Assembly (NCBI GenBank): GCA_964644375.1
Contig: CAZXWJ010000166.1
Location: forward strand, 1 to 9,256
Direction: 5' to 3'
Length of the DNA: 9,256 nt
From: CAYNYM01 sp964644375
Lineage (GTDB): Bacteria; Desulfobacterota; DSM-4660; Desulfatiglandales; HGW-15
The stretch's first letter is position 1; every line of letters begins with the position of its first letter. The translations under genes were made by a program, and so were the position numbers. Below, in pieces: positions 1 through 6,756 of the stretch. Under the pieces are notes generated by a model. It made no database searches. It saw only the letters and a list, made by a program, of their open reading frames with translations, and had not been told where the DNA came from.

Positions 1-265
1 CGTCGATCACCTTGATTCCCGTGGCCTTGGTGTAAGGGTCAAAGGCGTACTTGCGAAAGGCCTCTGAAGTGCTTCCACCCCATCCGTCGAAGCGGATGGA
101 TTTGGCGGCCCAGGCCTTGCGTGTGAGGAGACCGAAGGGCCCGCCAACCAATCCGGCAGCGGCACCGGCCAGTCCCAGGTACTTCATGAAATCACGGCGG
201 GTCACCCCCCCGTTCAAATAACGTTCATACATGCTATCCAGTTGTTTATTCAAGTCTTTACCCAT
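1..265 (-). CDS. ABC transporter solute-binding protein, N-terminal part with Tat signal (partial)
   Basis: The first 88 codons of an exported protein are visible and the rest lies beyond the left edge. Residues 22-28 read TRRDFMK, a twin-arginine motif (Arg23, Arg24). A hydrophobic Gly/Ala/Leu stretch follows (about 29-48), then a probable cleavage site after AWA (residue 53). The mature start, with FDGWGGS near 59-65 and FDPYTKATGIKV near 75-86, resembles the first beta strand and helix of PotD-type (solute-binding family 1) periplasmic proteins. The ATG at 263-265 is preceded by a strong Shine-Dalgarno GGGAGG (272-277) six bases upstream. It lies on the same strand as the two permease genes, so it is probably the binding component of that importer. 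Family PotD-like proteins bind polyamines, but several relatives bind other amines or betaines, and the ligand pocket is not visible here. Confidence 0.85.
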   Translation of the reverse strand, partial: MGKDLNKQLDSMYERYLNGGVTRRDFMKYLGLAGAAAGLVGGPFGLLTRKAWAAKSIRFDGWGGSTSEAFRKYAFDPYTKATGIKVID

Positions 266-338
266 GGATTGCCTCCCTTCTTGCATGTGTCATAAGGTTT
301 GAGTATCAGAGTTTTCTTTCGATAACGTAAAAAAACAA

Positions 339-554
339 TTATTCTGCGCTTTTAATCTCTTCGTATCCGCACTTTACGGCCCATGCCGCATCCTCCGGGT
401 TGCAGACCCAGTAAGTGGGCAGGCCACCTTTCACGATCCTCAAAGGAACGGAGCTGTTTTTGACATAGGATCGTGCCAGTTCGAGGGAACTGAATGTTAA
501 GACGTTTATTCATCTAACCTTTCCCTTGTCGTCCTGTAAATCGATCATGGGCAT
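339..554 (-). pseudogene. Small ORF of 71 codons interrupted by one in-frame TGA
   Basis: In one minus-strand frame an ORF opens at ATG 552-554 (MPMIDLQDDKGKVR), meets TGA at 510-512, and continues in the same frame for 56 codons to TAA at 339-341. The part after the TGA looks protein-like and includes LRIVKGGLPTYWVCNPEDA and ends near GYEEIKSAE. Each half has the composition of a real small soluble protein with no membrane segment. The TGA could be a nonsense mutation (for example from TGG), a selenocysteine codon, or a gene boundary. In the third case an ATG at 511-513, overlapping the TGA, could start a second ORF, but it is in the wrong frame by one base. Removing one base of the AAA run at 505-507 would join that ATG to the long frame as MNNVLTF. 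I do not recognise the family. It lies between permease and binding-protein genes on the same strand, so it may be co-transcribed. Confidence 0.5.
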
Positions 555-589
555 GGCCGGATCCTGTTCCTGAAAAAAGGTTTCGGCGT

Positions 590-624
590 TCAGCGGTCAG
601 CTATCAGCATTCAGCGCCCAGTTT
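590..624. repeat. Heptad tandem repeat, TCAGCNN type
   Basis: The plus strand reads in seven-base steps: TCAGCGG at 590, TCAGCTA at 597, TCAGCAT at 604, TCAGCGC at 611, then a degenerate CCAGTTT at 618. A related array in the opposite orientation lies at 6757-6798. The array sits in the non-coding gap between the permease gene and the small ORF. It resembles short intergenic heptameric repeats seen in several bacterial genomes. No function is evident. Confidence 0.7.
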
Positions 625-666
625 CAGGCCTTGTTTTTTTATGGCTTCTGCTGATTTCTGTGGGCA

Positions 667-696
667 CGAATCCGGGAATGACCATTTCCGGATTCG
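667..696 (-). promoter_or_regulatory. Intercistronic hairpin downstream of the second permease gene
   Basis: CGAATCCGG (667-675) and CCGGATTCG (688-696) are perfect 9-bp complements. Three further inner pairs (one G-T wobble) leave a six-base loop. It starts 26 bases beyond the permease stop on the transcribed (minus) strand. No U-run follows in either direction, so it is not a typical Rho-independent terminator. An mRNA-stabilising or attenuating element between permease and binding-protein messages is an inference. Confidence 0.5.
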
Positions 697-722
697 CGCA
701 AATTAAACTAAGAGCCTCCTGC

Positions 723-1517
723 TCAAGATCCCCGGGCAAACTTACGTGAAACGTAACCCGCCAGCAGGGGCGTCGCAATGGTCAGGATGATCATGACGGT
801 TCCCAGGGCGTTGATCTCCGGGCTGATGGAATTTCTGAGCATTCCGAAAATTTTTACCGGCACGGTCTGGTTCTGGGCCGTGGCCCAGAACAGGGTGGCG
901 GTAATATCGTCAAAGGATATGGTAAAGGAAAACAACATCCCCGCCAGGACGGCCGGCATCAGAAGTGGCAGGGTAATCTCCCTGAATGCCTGAAAGGCGT
1001 TGGCGCCCAGGGAGTGGGCCGCCTCCTCGTATTCCTTTTTGATCCCCACCAGCCTGGCCTGAACAATCAGCAGGACATAGGGCAGGGTGAGAACCACGTG
1101 CCCGATCATCAGGAGCATAAAACTCTTGGGTTGTTGCAGCCAACGTATAAAGAGAAGCAGGGCCACACCCAGAATGACTTCCGGAATCATGATCGGGGCG
1201 AGGAGCAGGGTGTTGAGCGTGTTCTTTCCGGGGAAGTCAAAACGGACGAAGGCCATGGCCGCCAGGATGCCCACCGCAGTGGAAACCACAGCCGTTGTGG
1301 AACCCAGGATCAATGAGTTCTTAAAGGCGGCCAGGATAGGTCCGTTATGGGCCAGTTTGACGAACCACCTGAAACTGAATCCCTTCATGGGAAAACAGCC
1401 GAATTGTTCCGGGTTGAAGGAGAGGATGACCACGACGGCGATAGGGGCGAACATGAAGATGTAGACCAGGATCGTGTAAAAACGGATGAGTGACCAGCCG
1501 GATATTTTTATCTTCAT
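723..1517 (-). CDS. potC: PotC-type ABC transporter permease
   Basis: This inner-membrane permease subunit has 264 residues with six predicted membrane segments (about 10-33, 66-92, 101-126, 136-156, 186-207 and 236-256). The EAA loop that docks the ATPase is seen at about residues 164-190 (YEEAAHSLGANAFQAFREI). The PotC-like FSFTISFDD (197-204 region) and PEINALGT (233-240) agree with the PotC/CysW class. An open frame extends upstream to 1655, but that part overlaps the previous permease gene, so ATG 1515-1517 is chosen. It starts eight bases beyond the upstream stop (seven-base gap, 1518-1524), with a weak GTGAGA ribosome site overlapping that stop. This arrangement implies translational coupling. 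It should pair with the upstream PotB-like subunit. Polyamine is the classical substrate of the family. The neighbouring methyltransferase makes a methylated amine equally plausible. Confidence 0.9.
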   Translation of the reverse strand: MKIKISGWSLIRFYTILVYIFMFAPIAVVVILSFNPEQFGCFPMKGFSFRWFVKLAHNGPILAAFKNSLILGSTTAVVSTAVGILAAMAFVRFDFPGKNTLNTLLLAPIMIPEVILGVALLLFIRWLQQPKSFMLLMIGHVVLTLPYVLLIVQARLVGIKKEYEEAAHSLGANAFQAFREITLPLLMPAVLAGMLFSFTISFDDITATLFWATAQNQTVPVKIFGMLRNSISPEINALGTVMIILTIATPLLAGYVSRKFARGS

Positions 1518-1524
1518 GGCAATC

Positions 1525-2385
1525 TCACTGTAGACTTTTGAATATCTGATTGATGCCCAGATATTTGTTGTAGGTCCAGACGATAACGACCAGCAGGAAG
1601 AGGAGAATGACGCTGATCGCCGAACCAAAGGGCCAGTCCAGGGTCCCGATGACACGTTTGAAGATCAGGTTGGCGATCATTTCGTTCCCAGGTCCTCCGA
1701 GAATCATCGGCGGCAGATAGGTCCCTGCAGTCAGGACGAAGACGAGCAGGGAGCCGGCACTCACACCGGGAAGGCTGAGGGGCAGCGTCACTTCTCTGAA
1801 GGCCTGCCATTCGGTGCAGCCCATGCTCCTTGCGGCCTCGAGGAGGCTCTTGTCGATGCCTTCCAGGCTTACATAGATATTCAGGATCATAAAGGGCAGC
1901 AGGTATTGAAGCAGGCCCATGAGGACCGATCCTTCGTTGTAGAGCATTCCCAGGGGGGATGATAGAAGACCGAACTTTACCAGAAAATGATTGATCAGGC
2001 CGGTGTCACCGAGGATGTTGATCCAGCTCATGGTCCTGATGATGAAGCTGATCCAGAAGGGGAGCATGATGAGAAGGAGAAGGATGGCCTTATATTTGGT
2101 TGTGCTTCGATAGAAAAAGTAGGCCGGAATGTATCCCATGACCAGGCACATGAGGACGCATTCCAACGAGACCCGAATCGTTCGAATAAGGATATAAGGA
2201 TAAAAGAAATCAGCAAAGAATTTTGCGTAATTGCCGAATTGAAAAGCGGGTATGTCGGACCCTGTGGGGGCTCGAAGCCAGAAACTGTAAACCAATATAA
2301 AACAAACCGGAATAACCAGAAGAAAAAAGACCGCGCTAAGTGCCGGGGCAAGTAATGCCCAAGGTTTCCAACCTTTATTATTCAT
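1525..2385 (-). CDS. potB: PotB-type ABC transporter permease
   Basis: This inner-membrane permease has 286 residues, the usual PotB length. Hydrophobic segments lie near residues 10-34, 71-91, 98-120, 151-172, 208-230 and 252-272. The EAA docking loop is at about 182-203 (LEAARSMGCTEWQAFREVT). RTMSWINILGDTGLIN (117-132) and YLPPMILGGPG (223-233) match the conserved PotB positions usually read as RTYAWMNLLG and LTPALLGGP. The ATG at 2383-2385 is the first in frame after an upstream stop. No clear Shine-Dalgarno precedes it. It is the first gene of the visible minus-strand operon and is followed after seven bases by the PotC-like gene. Transcription probably begins from the promoter at 2474-2502. 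No ATPase gene lies in the window. It is either beyond the left edge or encoded elsewhere. Confidence 0.9.
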   Translation of the reverse strand: MNNKGWKPWALLAPALSAVFFLLVIPVCFILVYSFWLRAPTGSDIPAFQFGNYAKFFADFFYPYILIRTIRVSLECVLMCLVMGYIPAYFFYRSTTKYKAILLLLIMLPFWISFIIRTMSWINILGDTGLINHFLVKFGLLSSPLGMLYNEGSVLMGLLQYLLPFMILNIYVSLEGIDKSLLEAARSMGCTEWQAFREVTLPLSLPGVSAGSLLVFVLTAGTYLPPMILGGPGNEMIANLIFKRVIGTLDWPFGSAISVILLFLLVVIVWTYNKYLGINQIFKSLQ

Positions 2386-2473
2386 ATGATCGGGTCGATA
2401 CAGTCATAGGTTCAGAAAGATAGATGTCATAATTGATTGATTGATAGTCGCTAAAAAAACCCGTAATAGATTG

Positions 2474-2502
2474 AAAATAGTGAAAGTTGCCTTTGGAGTC
2501 AA
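2474..2502 (-). promoter_or_regulatory. Candidate sigma70 promoter for the importer operon
   Basis: On the minus strand TTGACT (2497-2502, five of six to consensus) is followed after 17 bases by TATTTT (2474-2479, four of six). Initiation near 2467 would leave a leader of about 80 bases before the PotB-like start at 2385. Confidence 0.5.
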
Positions 2503-2529
2503 GGAGAAAATCGGGACAGGAAAAGGGTT

Positions 2530-2546
2530 TCAGTGATTCTCACTGA
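2530..2546. promoter_or_regulatory. Perfect 17-bp inverted repeat, candidate operator
   Basis: TCAGTGATTCTCACTGA consists of two perfect seven-base arms with a three-base spacer. It lies between the divergent promoters, 28 bases upstream of the importer -35 box. This position suits an activator or shared dimeric regulator. No regulator gene is in the window and only one copy of the motif was seen. Confidence 0.4.
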
Positions 2547-2619
2547 GGAATAGGGCAAATAATCGGGCGTGAGACTCTGATACAAGATAAACACGATAAA
2601 TGAGACAGGATCAACAGGG

Positions 2620-2649
2620 TTGACGGTATTTTTATTGTATTTGTATATT
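2620..2649 (+). promoter_or_regulatory. Candidate sigma70 promoter for the methyltransferase gene
   Basis: TTGACG (2620-2625) and TATATT (2644-2649) each match consensus at five of six positions with an 18-base spacer, set in A/T-rich DNA. Initiation near 2656 gives a leader of about 105 bases before the ATG at 2761. Confidence 0.6.
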
Positions 2650-2760
2650 GTTTTCTAATAACCTGTTAAGGTCTAACGATATGCTAATGAGTTGGTTTCC
2701 ATTCGGAAATGAACTCCGGACACGAGAGGGTATTCATCCCGAAAGGATTTTTGAACTGAA

Positions 2761-4188
2761 ATGAACGGAAACGGCCTTTTTCGACGCCTGTCGAAAGAAG
2801 AATGTCAAAAGTTGCACGGCGCGAGCCTTCAGATTCTGGAACGCACCGGTGTCCGCATGCATCATCAACCTGCCGTTGATCTCTTGAAAAAAGCGGGCGC
2901 ATCCGTAACGGAGGGCAACAGGGTGAGGATTCCGGGGAACCTGGTTGAACAGGCCCTGAAGACCGCGCCCGGCGAAGTGATCCTCCACAACCGCCATGGC
3001 GAACCTGTCCTATCTCTCGGCGGTTGCCGGACTTTTTTCGGCACTGGTTCGGATTGTCTCAACGTCATGGATCATCGCACCGGTGAACGAAGAAAACCCC
3101 TGCTGCAGGACGTGGTCGAAGGGATCACCCTCTGCGATGCCCTGCCGAATATAGACTTTGTCATGTGTATGTTTCTTCCCGTAGACGTCCCAAGAATGGT
3201 GGCCGACCGGTATCAGATGGAGGTCATGCTCAATGGCACGAGCAAACCGATCATGTATGTCACCACGGACCTGGGCGGTTGTGTGGATGCGGTGGAAATG
3301 GCCGAAACCGTGGCAGGGGGGGAGACGGCACTGAAGGAAAAGCCCCTGAGCGCCTGCTATGTCAATGTGGCCAACGGTCTGCAGCACAACAAAGAGGCCC
3401 TCCAAAAATTGCTGTACCTATCCGGAAAGGGCCTGCCCTTCGCCTATATCCCGGTTGCCCTCGGCGGGGCGACCGCCCCCATCACCCTGGCCGGCAACAT
3501 GGCTATCTGGAACGCCGGGAGCCTGGCCGGCCTGACCCTGTCGCAGTTGAACCGCCCGGGCACTCCCTTCATCACCTCGGGGTGGGGCGCGAGTGCACTG
3601 GATATGCGCACGGGAGTCAGTCCCTATGTGGAGCCTGAAAAACAGTTCATGGCTCAGGATCTGGCGCATTTCTACGACTTGCCGATGTTCGCCTTCGGCG
3701 GGTGCAGCGACTCAAAGGGGGTAGACCAGCAGGCGGGTATCGAAGCGGCACTGACCTTGATGACAAATGCCCTCAGCGGCAGTCACCTTGTGCATGACCT
3801 GGGATACCTGGAGTCGGGCCTGACCGGATCCCTGGCCCAACTGGCCATCTGCGACGAATTGGTCAGCTGGATACGAGCGTCCCTGAAGCCGGTGGAGATC
3901 AACGATGAGACGCTGGCCCTGGACGTCATCGAGGAGGTGGGGCCCGACGGCAATTTTATGGAGAGCGAGCACACCCTGCTGCATTTCCGGGATCGCTGGT
4001 ATCCCAATCTGATCGAACACTTTAATTACGAGGGCTGGTTGGGCAAGGGGGGAAGGGACCTGGCCCAGCGGGCCGCCGAAAGGGTGGAAAAAATACTCGA
4101 AACCCATCATCCTGAGCCGCTCCCGACCCGGGTTCGAGAACGCCTGAAGGCGATCGTCGAACGGGCAGGGCGGCAACCCGGCCGCTAG
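2761..4188 (+). CDS. MttB-superfamily corrinoid methyltransferase, non-pyrrolysine type
   Basis: This 475-residue protein belongs to the trimethylamine methyltransferase (MttB) superfamily of TIM-barrel enzymes, which pass a methyl group from an amine to Co(I) of a corrinoid protein in the cytoplasm. Visible family blocks are the N-terminal LHGASLQILERTGVRMH (18-34), GGATAPITLAGN (235-246), QLNRPGTPFITSGWGAS (262-278), DMRTG (281-285), SDSKGVDQQAGIEAA (316-330) and GYLESGLTGSLAQ (348-360). The frame has no internal TAG, so it is not the pyrrolysine trimethylamine enzyme. It belongs with homologues such as MtgB (glycine betaine), MtpB (proline betaine) and MtcB (carnitine). The real stop is itself TAG. 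ATG 2761 is the first start after an in-frame stop at 2752. The nearest Shine-Dalgarno (AAAGGA, 2742-2747) is 13 bases away, so initiation may be weak. The divergent importer suggests a methylated amine substrate. No corrinoid protein is nearby. Confidence 0.93.
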   Translation: MNGNGLFRRLSKEECQKLHGASLQILERTGVRMHHQPAVDLLKKAGASVTEGNRVRIPGNLVEQALKTAPGEVILHNRHGEPVLSLGGCRTFFGTGSDCLNVMDHRTGERRKPLLQDVVEGITLCDALPNIDFVMCMFLPVDVPRMVADRYQMEVMLNGTSKPIMYVTTDLGGCVDAVEMAETVAGGETALKEKPLSACYVNVANGLQHNKEALQKLLYLSGKGLPFAYIPVALGGATAPITLAGNMAIWNAGSLAGLTLSQLNRPGTPFITSGWGASALDMRTGVSPYVEPEKQFMAQDLAHFYDLPMFAFGGCSDSKGVDQQAGIEAALTLMTNALSGSHLVHDLGYLESGLTGSLAQLAICDELVSWIRASLKPVEINDETLALDVIEEVGPDGNFMESEHTLLHFRDRWYPNLIEHFNYEGWLGKGGRDLAQRAAERVEKILETHHPEPLPTRVRERLKAIVERAGRQPGR

Positions 4189-4264
4189 ATTCCTCGGGGG
4201 ATGTTTGGCGGAAGACGGACTCCGGGCCGGGATGCCTCACTTTGAATAAGAAGCGTGGTGTTTC

Positions 4265-6343
4265 CTACTTTCGTCTGATCCGGCAACCCAGACCCTTGAG
4301 ATTGGGTGTTCCGAATTCCTTGCCGATTTTTTTTGCCGTTGTGAGCATGTTGAAATTGGCGCTTTGCCAATCACAACCGGCGCCCGTTTCGCCTTCCGCA
4401 AACCACCAGCCATAAGAGGCGTTGACGACTTTCGGATGGATCTTGTCCGTGAGGCAGGCGACTTGTGTGACGGCCCCTTGCGGGGTCTCGATGACTATTT
4501 CGTCCCCGTCGCCAATGCCGTATTCTGCGGCCGTGTCCGGGTGAATCTCGGTCCTCGGATGGGGCCTCTTTTCACGGAGGCTCTCGACCCATCTGTAGGA
4601 GGAGTGGAGGTAATATCGGCTCTTGCAACTGGTCAGGACGAGGGGGTAATCGGCGTTCTCCTCTTCAGGGAGTCCCTCGAATCGGGGCAGGGGCGGGACC
4701 CCGAGCTTTTCAGCCCGGGAGAGGGCCAGTTCCACCTTCCCGGTGGGTGTTCTGAAACCGGCTTTGCGGAATTTCATGAATCGCTCCGGTCCCGTGAGAC
4801 AGCCACCCTCCACAAATTCGTGGTAGGTGATATCCATGGGTTTCAGGATTTCTTCCAGAAGATCCTCCCAGTTGTCGAACCAGTACTCTTGTGGTGTAAG
4901 GGCCTTTCCCAGTTCATTGAGGATTTTGAGATCGGGCCAGCAGTCCTCAGGAGGTTCGATCACTTTGGGCCGGGGCACCAAGACGCCGTGTCCGAGGCCG
5001 TAGTGTCCGATATCGTTGAATTCAAAGGTGGTGGCGGCCGGGAGGACGATATCGGCCAGCGAGGCCGTCGGGGTCATGAAGATATCCGCTATTGCGAAGA
5101 AATCCAGGTGGGTCAGGGCCTCGTAGGTCATGGGACTGTCCGCAAAGGTCACCAGGGGGTTGGTGCACTGCATGTAGGCCCCCTTGACGGGATAGGGAAC
5201 ACCCTCCAGAACCGCCTTTCGGAACAGGGTCGGAGGCACGTTCATGAGCATGGGGATGGTCCCGTAGTGGGTGTGAAGCATTTCGAACCGCTTATTGGGA
5301 AGCTGATCGGCCCGGACAAATTCCCTGAAACTGAGGACATCGGGCTCATTGGCCTTGATATTTCCACCAGGGACATCCAGATTGCCGCACACGGCCATCA
5401 GACAGATCAATGATCGGACGATATCAAAGGTGTGGATATTCTGCTCAATGGCGTTTCCCCACTGGATTGCCGCCGGCCGGCTCTTCGCATAGAGCCTGGC
5501 GCCCTCCCGAATCTGATCCGCCGGCACCCAGGTCACGTCCGCCATCTTCTCCGGGCTGTAGGCCTCCACCTGACGGGCCAGGTCGTCGAATCCGTGGGTC
5601 CAGTTCGTCACGAAATCCCGGTCGTAGAGACCTTCCCTGATAATGACGTTCAGAAAGGCCAGGGCCAGGGCCGCATCCGACCCCGGTCGTAACTGGAGAC
5701 AGAGCCGGGCCTTTGAGGCCAGTTCCGTCTTGCGGGGGTCCACGAGCATCAGGTCGGCGCCGTTTCGAATCTTTTCGATAAGTTGCGTGCACACCTGGCC
5801 TTCCTCGTTGGTGCTCGTGATATTGCTGCCCCAGAGGACCACCAGTTTACCGGGATGATGCAAATCGGCCACGGGATAGAAACCGCAGGTATGTCGGCCT
5901 GAGACCTCACGGGGCAGGTGACACACATCGGCCATGCCGAACATGTTAGGAGATCCGAAGAGGGTGGCCAGACGGTTGAGGGCAAAGAGATCCACACCCT
6001 TGGGCATGCCCTGACCAAAGATGACGGAACGGGCGCCATGCGCCTTCCGGATTCCGTCCAGGTTTTCGCTGATCTCCCCAATGGCTTCGGCCCAGGAGAT
6101 CTCCCGCCATTGACCTTCACCCCGTTTGCCGACTCTTTTGAGAGGGTGCCGGAGCCTGTCCGGATGATTGAGCCGATCCGGCGCGGCCAGTCCCTTGGGA
6201 CAGACATAGCCCTTGTTCAGATAACCTTCGGGATTTCCCTTGATCTTGACGATTCGGTTGCCCTTCACACCGACCAAAAGAGCGCAGCCACCATGGTCCA
6301 TCCTCGAACAGTGGGTCTTTACCCACTGAATATCTTCCGTCAT
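4265..6343 (-). CDS. Single-subunit molybdopterin/tungstopterin oxidoreductase (DMSO reductase family)
   Basis: This 692-residue enzyme has three parts: an N-terminal [4Fe-4S] domain (1-60), a bis-MGD-binding core (about 60-475), and a C-terminal dinucleotide-binding domain (about 566-685). The cluster motif reads Cys12, Asp16, Cys20 and Cys48 (CSRMDHGGC, then VCPKG), so Asp occupies the usual second Cys position. Cys141 in DVCHLPR is the probable Mo/W ligand. TPTGKVELALSRAEKLG (532-548), FMTPTASLADIVLP (422-435) and the NVIIREGLYDRDFV block (232-245) resemble acetylene hydratase and related proteins as I recall them. The formate-dehydrogenase RGQNN block after the core Arg was not found. There is no Tat signal and no electron-transfer subunit beside it, so a cytoplasmic, possibly monomeric enzyme is inferred. 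The start at 6341-6343 has GAGG (6352-6355) eight bases upstream. Substrate and metal are unknown. It is convergent with the methyltransferase and not in its operon. Confidence 0.93.
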   Translation of the reverse strand: MTEDIQWVKTHCSRMDHGGCALLVGVKGNRIVKIKGNPEGYLNKGYVCPKGLAAPDRLNHPDRLRHPLKRVGKRGEGQWREISWAEAIGEISENLDGIRKAHGARSVIFGQGMPKGVDLFALNRLATLFGSPNMFGMADVCHLPREVSGRHTCGFYPVADLHHPGKLVVLWGSNITSTNEEGQVCTQLIEKIRNGADLMLVDPRKTELASKARLCLQLRPGSDAALALAFLNVIIREGLYDRDFVTNWTHGFDDLARQVEAYSPEKMADVTWVPADQIREGARLYAKSRPAAIQWGNAIEQNIHTFDIVRSLICLMAVCGNLDVPGGNIKANEPDVLSFREFVRADQLPNKRFEMLHTHYGTIPMLMNVPPTLFRKAVLEGVPYPVKGAYMQCTNPLVTFADSPMTYEALTHLDFFAIADIFMTPTASLADIVLPAATTFEFNDIGHYGLGHGVLVPRPKVIEPPEDCWPDLKILNELGKALTPQEYWFDNWEDLLEEILKPMDITYHEFVEGGCLTGPERFMKFRKAGFRTPTGKVELALSRAEKLGVPPLPRFEGLPEEENADYPLVLTSCKSRYYLHSSYRWVESLREKRPHPRTEIHPDTAAEYGIGDGDEIVIETPQGAVTQVACLTDKIHPKVVNASYGWWFAEGETGAGCDWQSANFNMLTTAKKIGKEFGTPNLKGLGCRIRRK

Positions 6344-6410
6344 AATTTTTACCTCATCTTGAAATTTTACTCTTTATTAAACAACAACCGACTCACTGGC
6401 CGGGGAAGAT

Positions 6411-6446
6411 GCCATTTATCAATTACCGGGTCTCCCCGTTGATGGC
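6411..6446 (-). promoter_or_regulatory. Bulged hairpin in the leader of the Mo/W enzyme gene
   Basis: The right arm at 6435-6446 (CCCGTTGATGGC) is fully complementary to GCC (6411-6413), ATCAA (6418-6422) and CGGG (6427-6430), with two four-base bulges on the left arm and a TCTC loop. It lies 68-103 bases upstream of the start codon. It could be a leader regulatory structure. It is too small to match the molybdenum-cofactor riboswitch, and no such claim is made. Confidence 0.3.
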
Positions 6447-6522
6447 AAAACCGGCGATAGTGTATTACAACCCGAGGCGTCCCGTAAACCCTAATCACTA
6501 AAGGGCGGAGCCACGGTGTCCC

Positions 6523-6551
6523 ATGTTAATGTGGCATAAAAACCAGGACAA
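6523..6551 (-). promoter_or_regulatory. Possible promoter of the Mo/W enzyme gene
   Basis: On the minus strand TTGTCC (6546-6551) and TAACAT (6523-6528) each match consensus at four of six positions with a 17-base spacer. The leader would be about 170 bases and would include the bulged hairpin at 6411-6446. The match is weak. Confidence 0.25.
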
Positions 6552-6604
6552 TGGGGTAAACTTTAACCCGCAATGACAGGCAAAAACGGATGAGCCTTCG
6601 GGGA

Positions 6605-6646
6605 CAAAAAAAGGCCGGAAGGAAAATGTTTATCCCGATCCGGCCT
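6605..6646 (-). terminator. Rho-independent terminator of the DUF4412-like gene
   Basis: Read on the minus strand, AGGCCGGA (6639-6646) pairs perfectly with TCCGGCCT (6612-6619) across a 19-base loop, and an eight-base T-run (6605-6612) follows immediately. It lies about 230 bases downstream of the stop at 6876 and is the only good terminator on that strand before the Mo/W enzyme gene. Confidence 0.7.
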
Positions 6647-6756
6647 CCTGAATGTCTTTGCTTTCGGCGCTGCATCAAAACTGCGAAATTCGTAAAACCC
6701 TAATTTTCACCAAGGGCACGAAGGGTTATAAAACCATAAAGAAACAAGTCTTCGAC

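Larger units (their letters stand above)
2386..2760. other. Divergent control region between importer operon and methyltransferase gene
   Basis: These 375 bases contain no convincing coding region. They hold a candidate promoter in each direction (2474-2502 minus, 2620-2649 plus) and a perfect inverted repeat between them. An A/T-rich stretch occurs around 2626-2665. A degenerate nine-base tandem (CAAGATAAA at 2583, CACGATAAA at 2592) is followed by an ACAGGATCAACAGG-like segment that resembles dispersed intergenic repeats. The arrangement fits co-regulation of transport and catabolism by one regulator. Confidence 0.6.

Noticed and set aside
477..512. Selenocysteine insertion element after the TGA of the small ORF
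   Set aside because: The stem and distance fit, but the loop lacks the expected G and the flanking residues are not a redox motif. It is kept only as a test within the finding, not as a feature.
590..624. CRISPR-like array
   Set aside because: The units are seven bases with no spacers, so this is a simple tandem repeat.
1518..1655. Extended N-terminus for the PotC-like gene
   Set aside because: The extra 46 codons overlap the PotB-like gene and are Ser-rich without family similarity. The ATG at 1517 gives the normal PotC length and start.
2761..4188. Pyrrolysine-dependent trimethylamine methyltransferase
   Set aside because: No in-frame TAG occurs inside the gene. The only TAG is the terminal stop, so the protein belongs to the non-pyrrolysine branch.
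4364..5413. Long plus-strand open frame (349 codons) opposite the Mo/W enzyme
   Set aside because: It is antisense to a clearly recognisable enzyme, has low-complexity composition without family motifs, and no ribosome site. It is a shadow of biased codon use.
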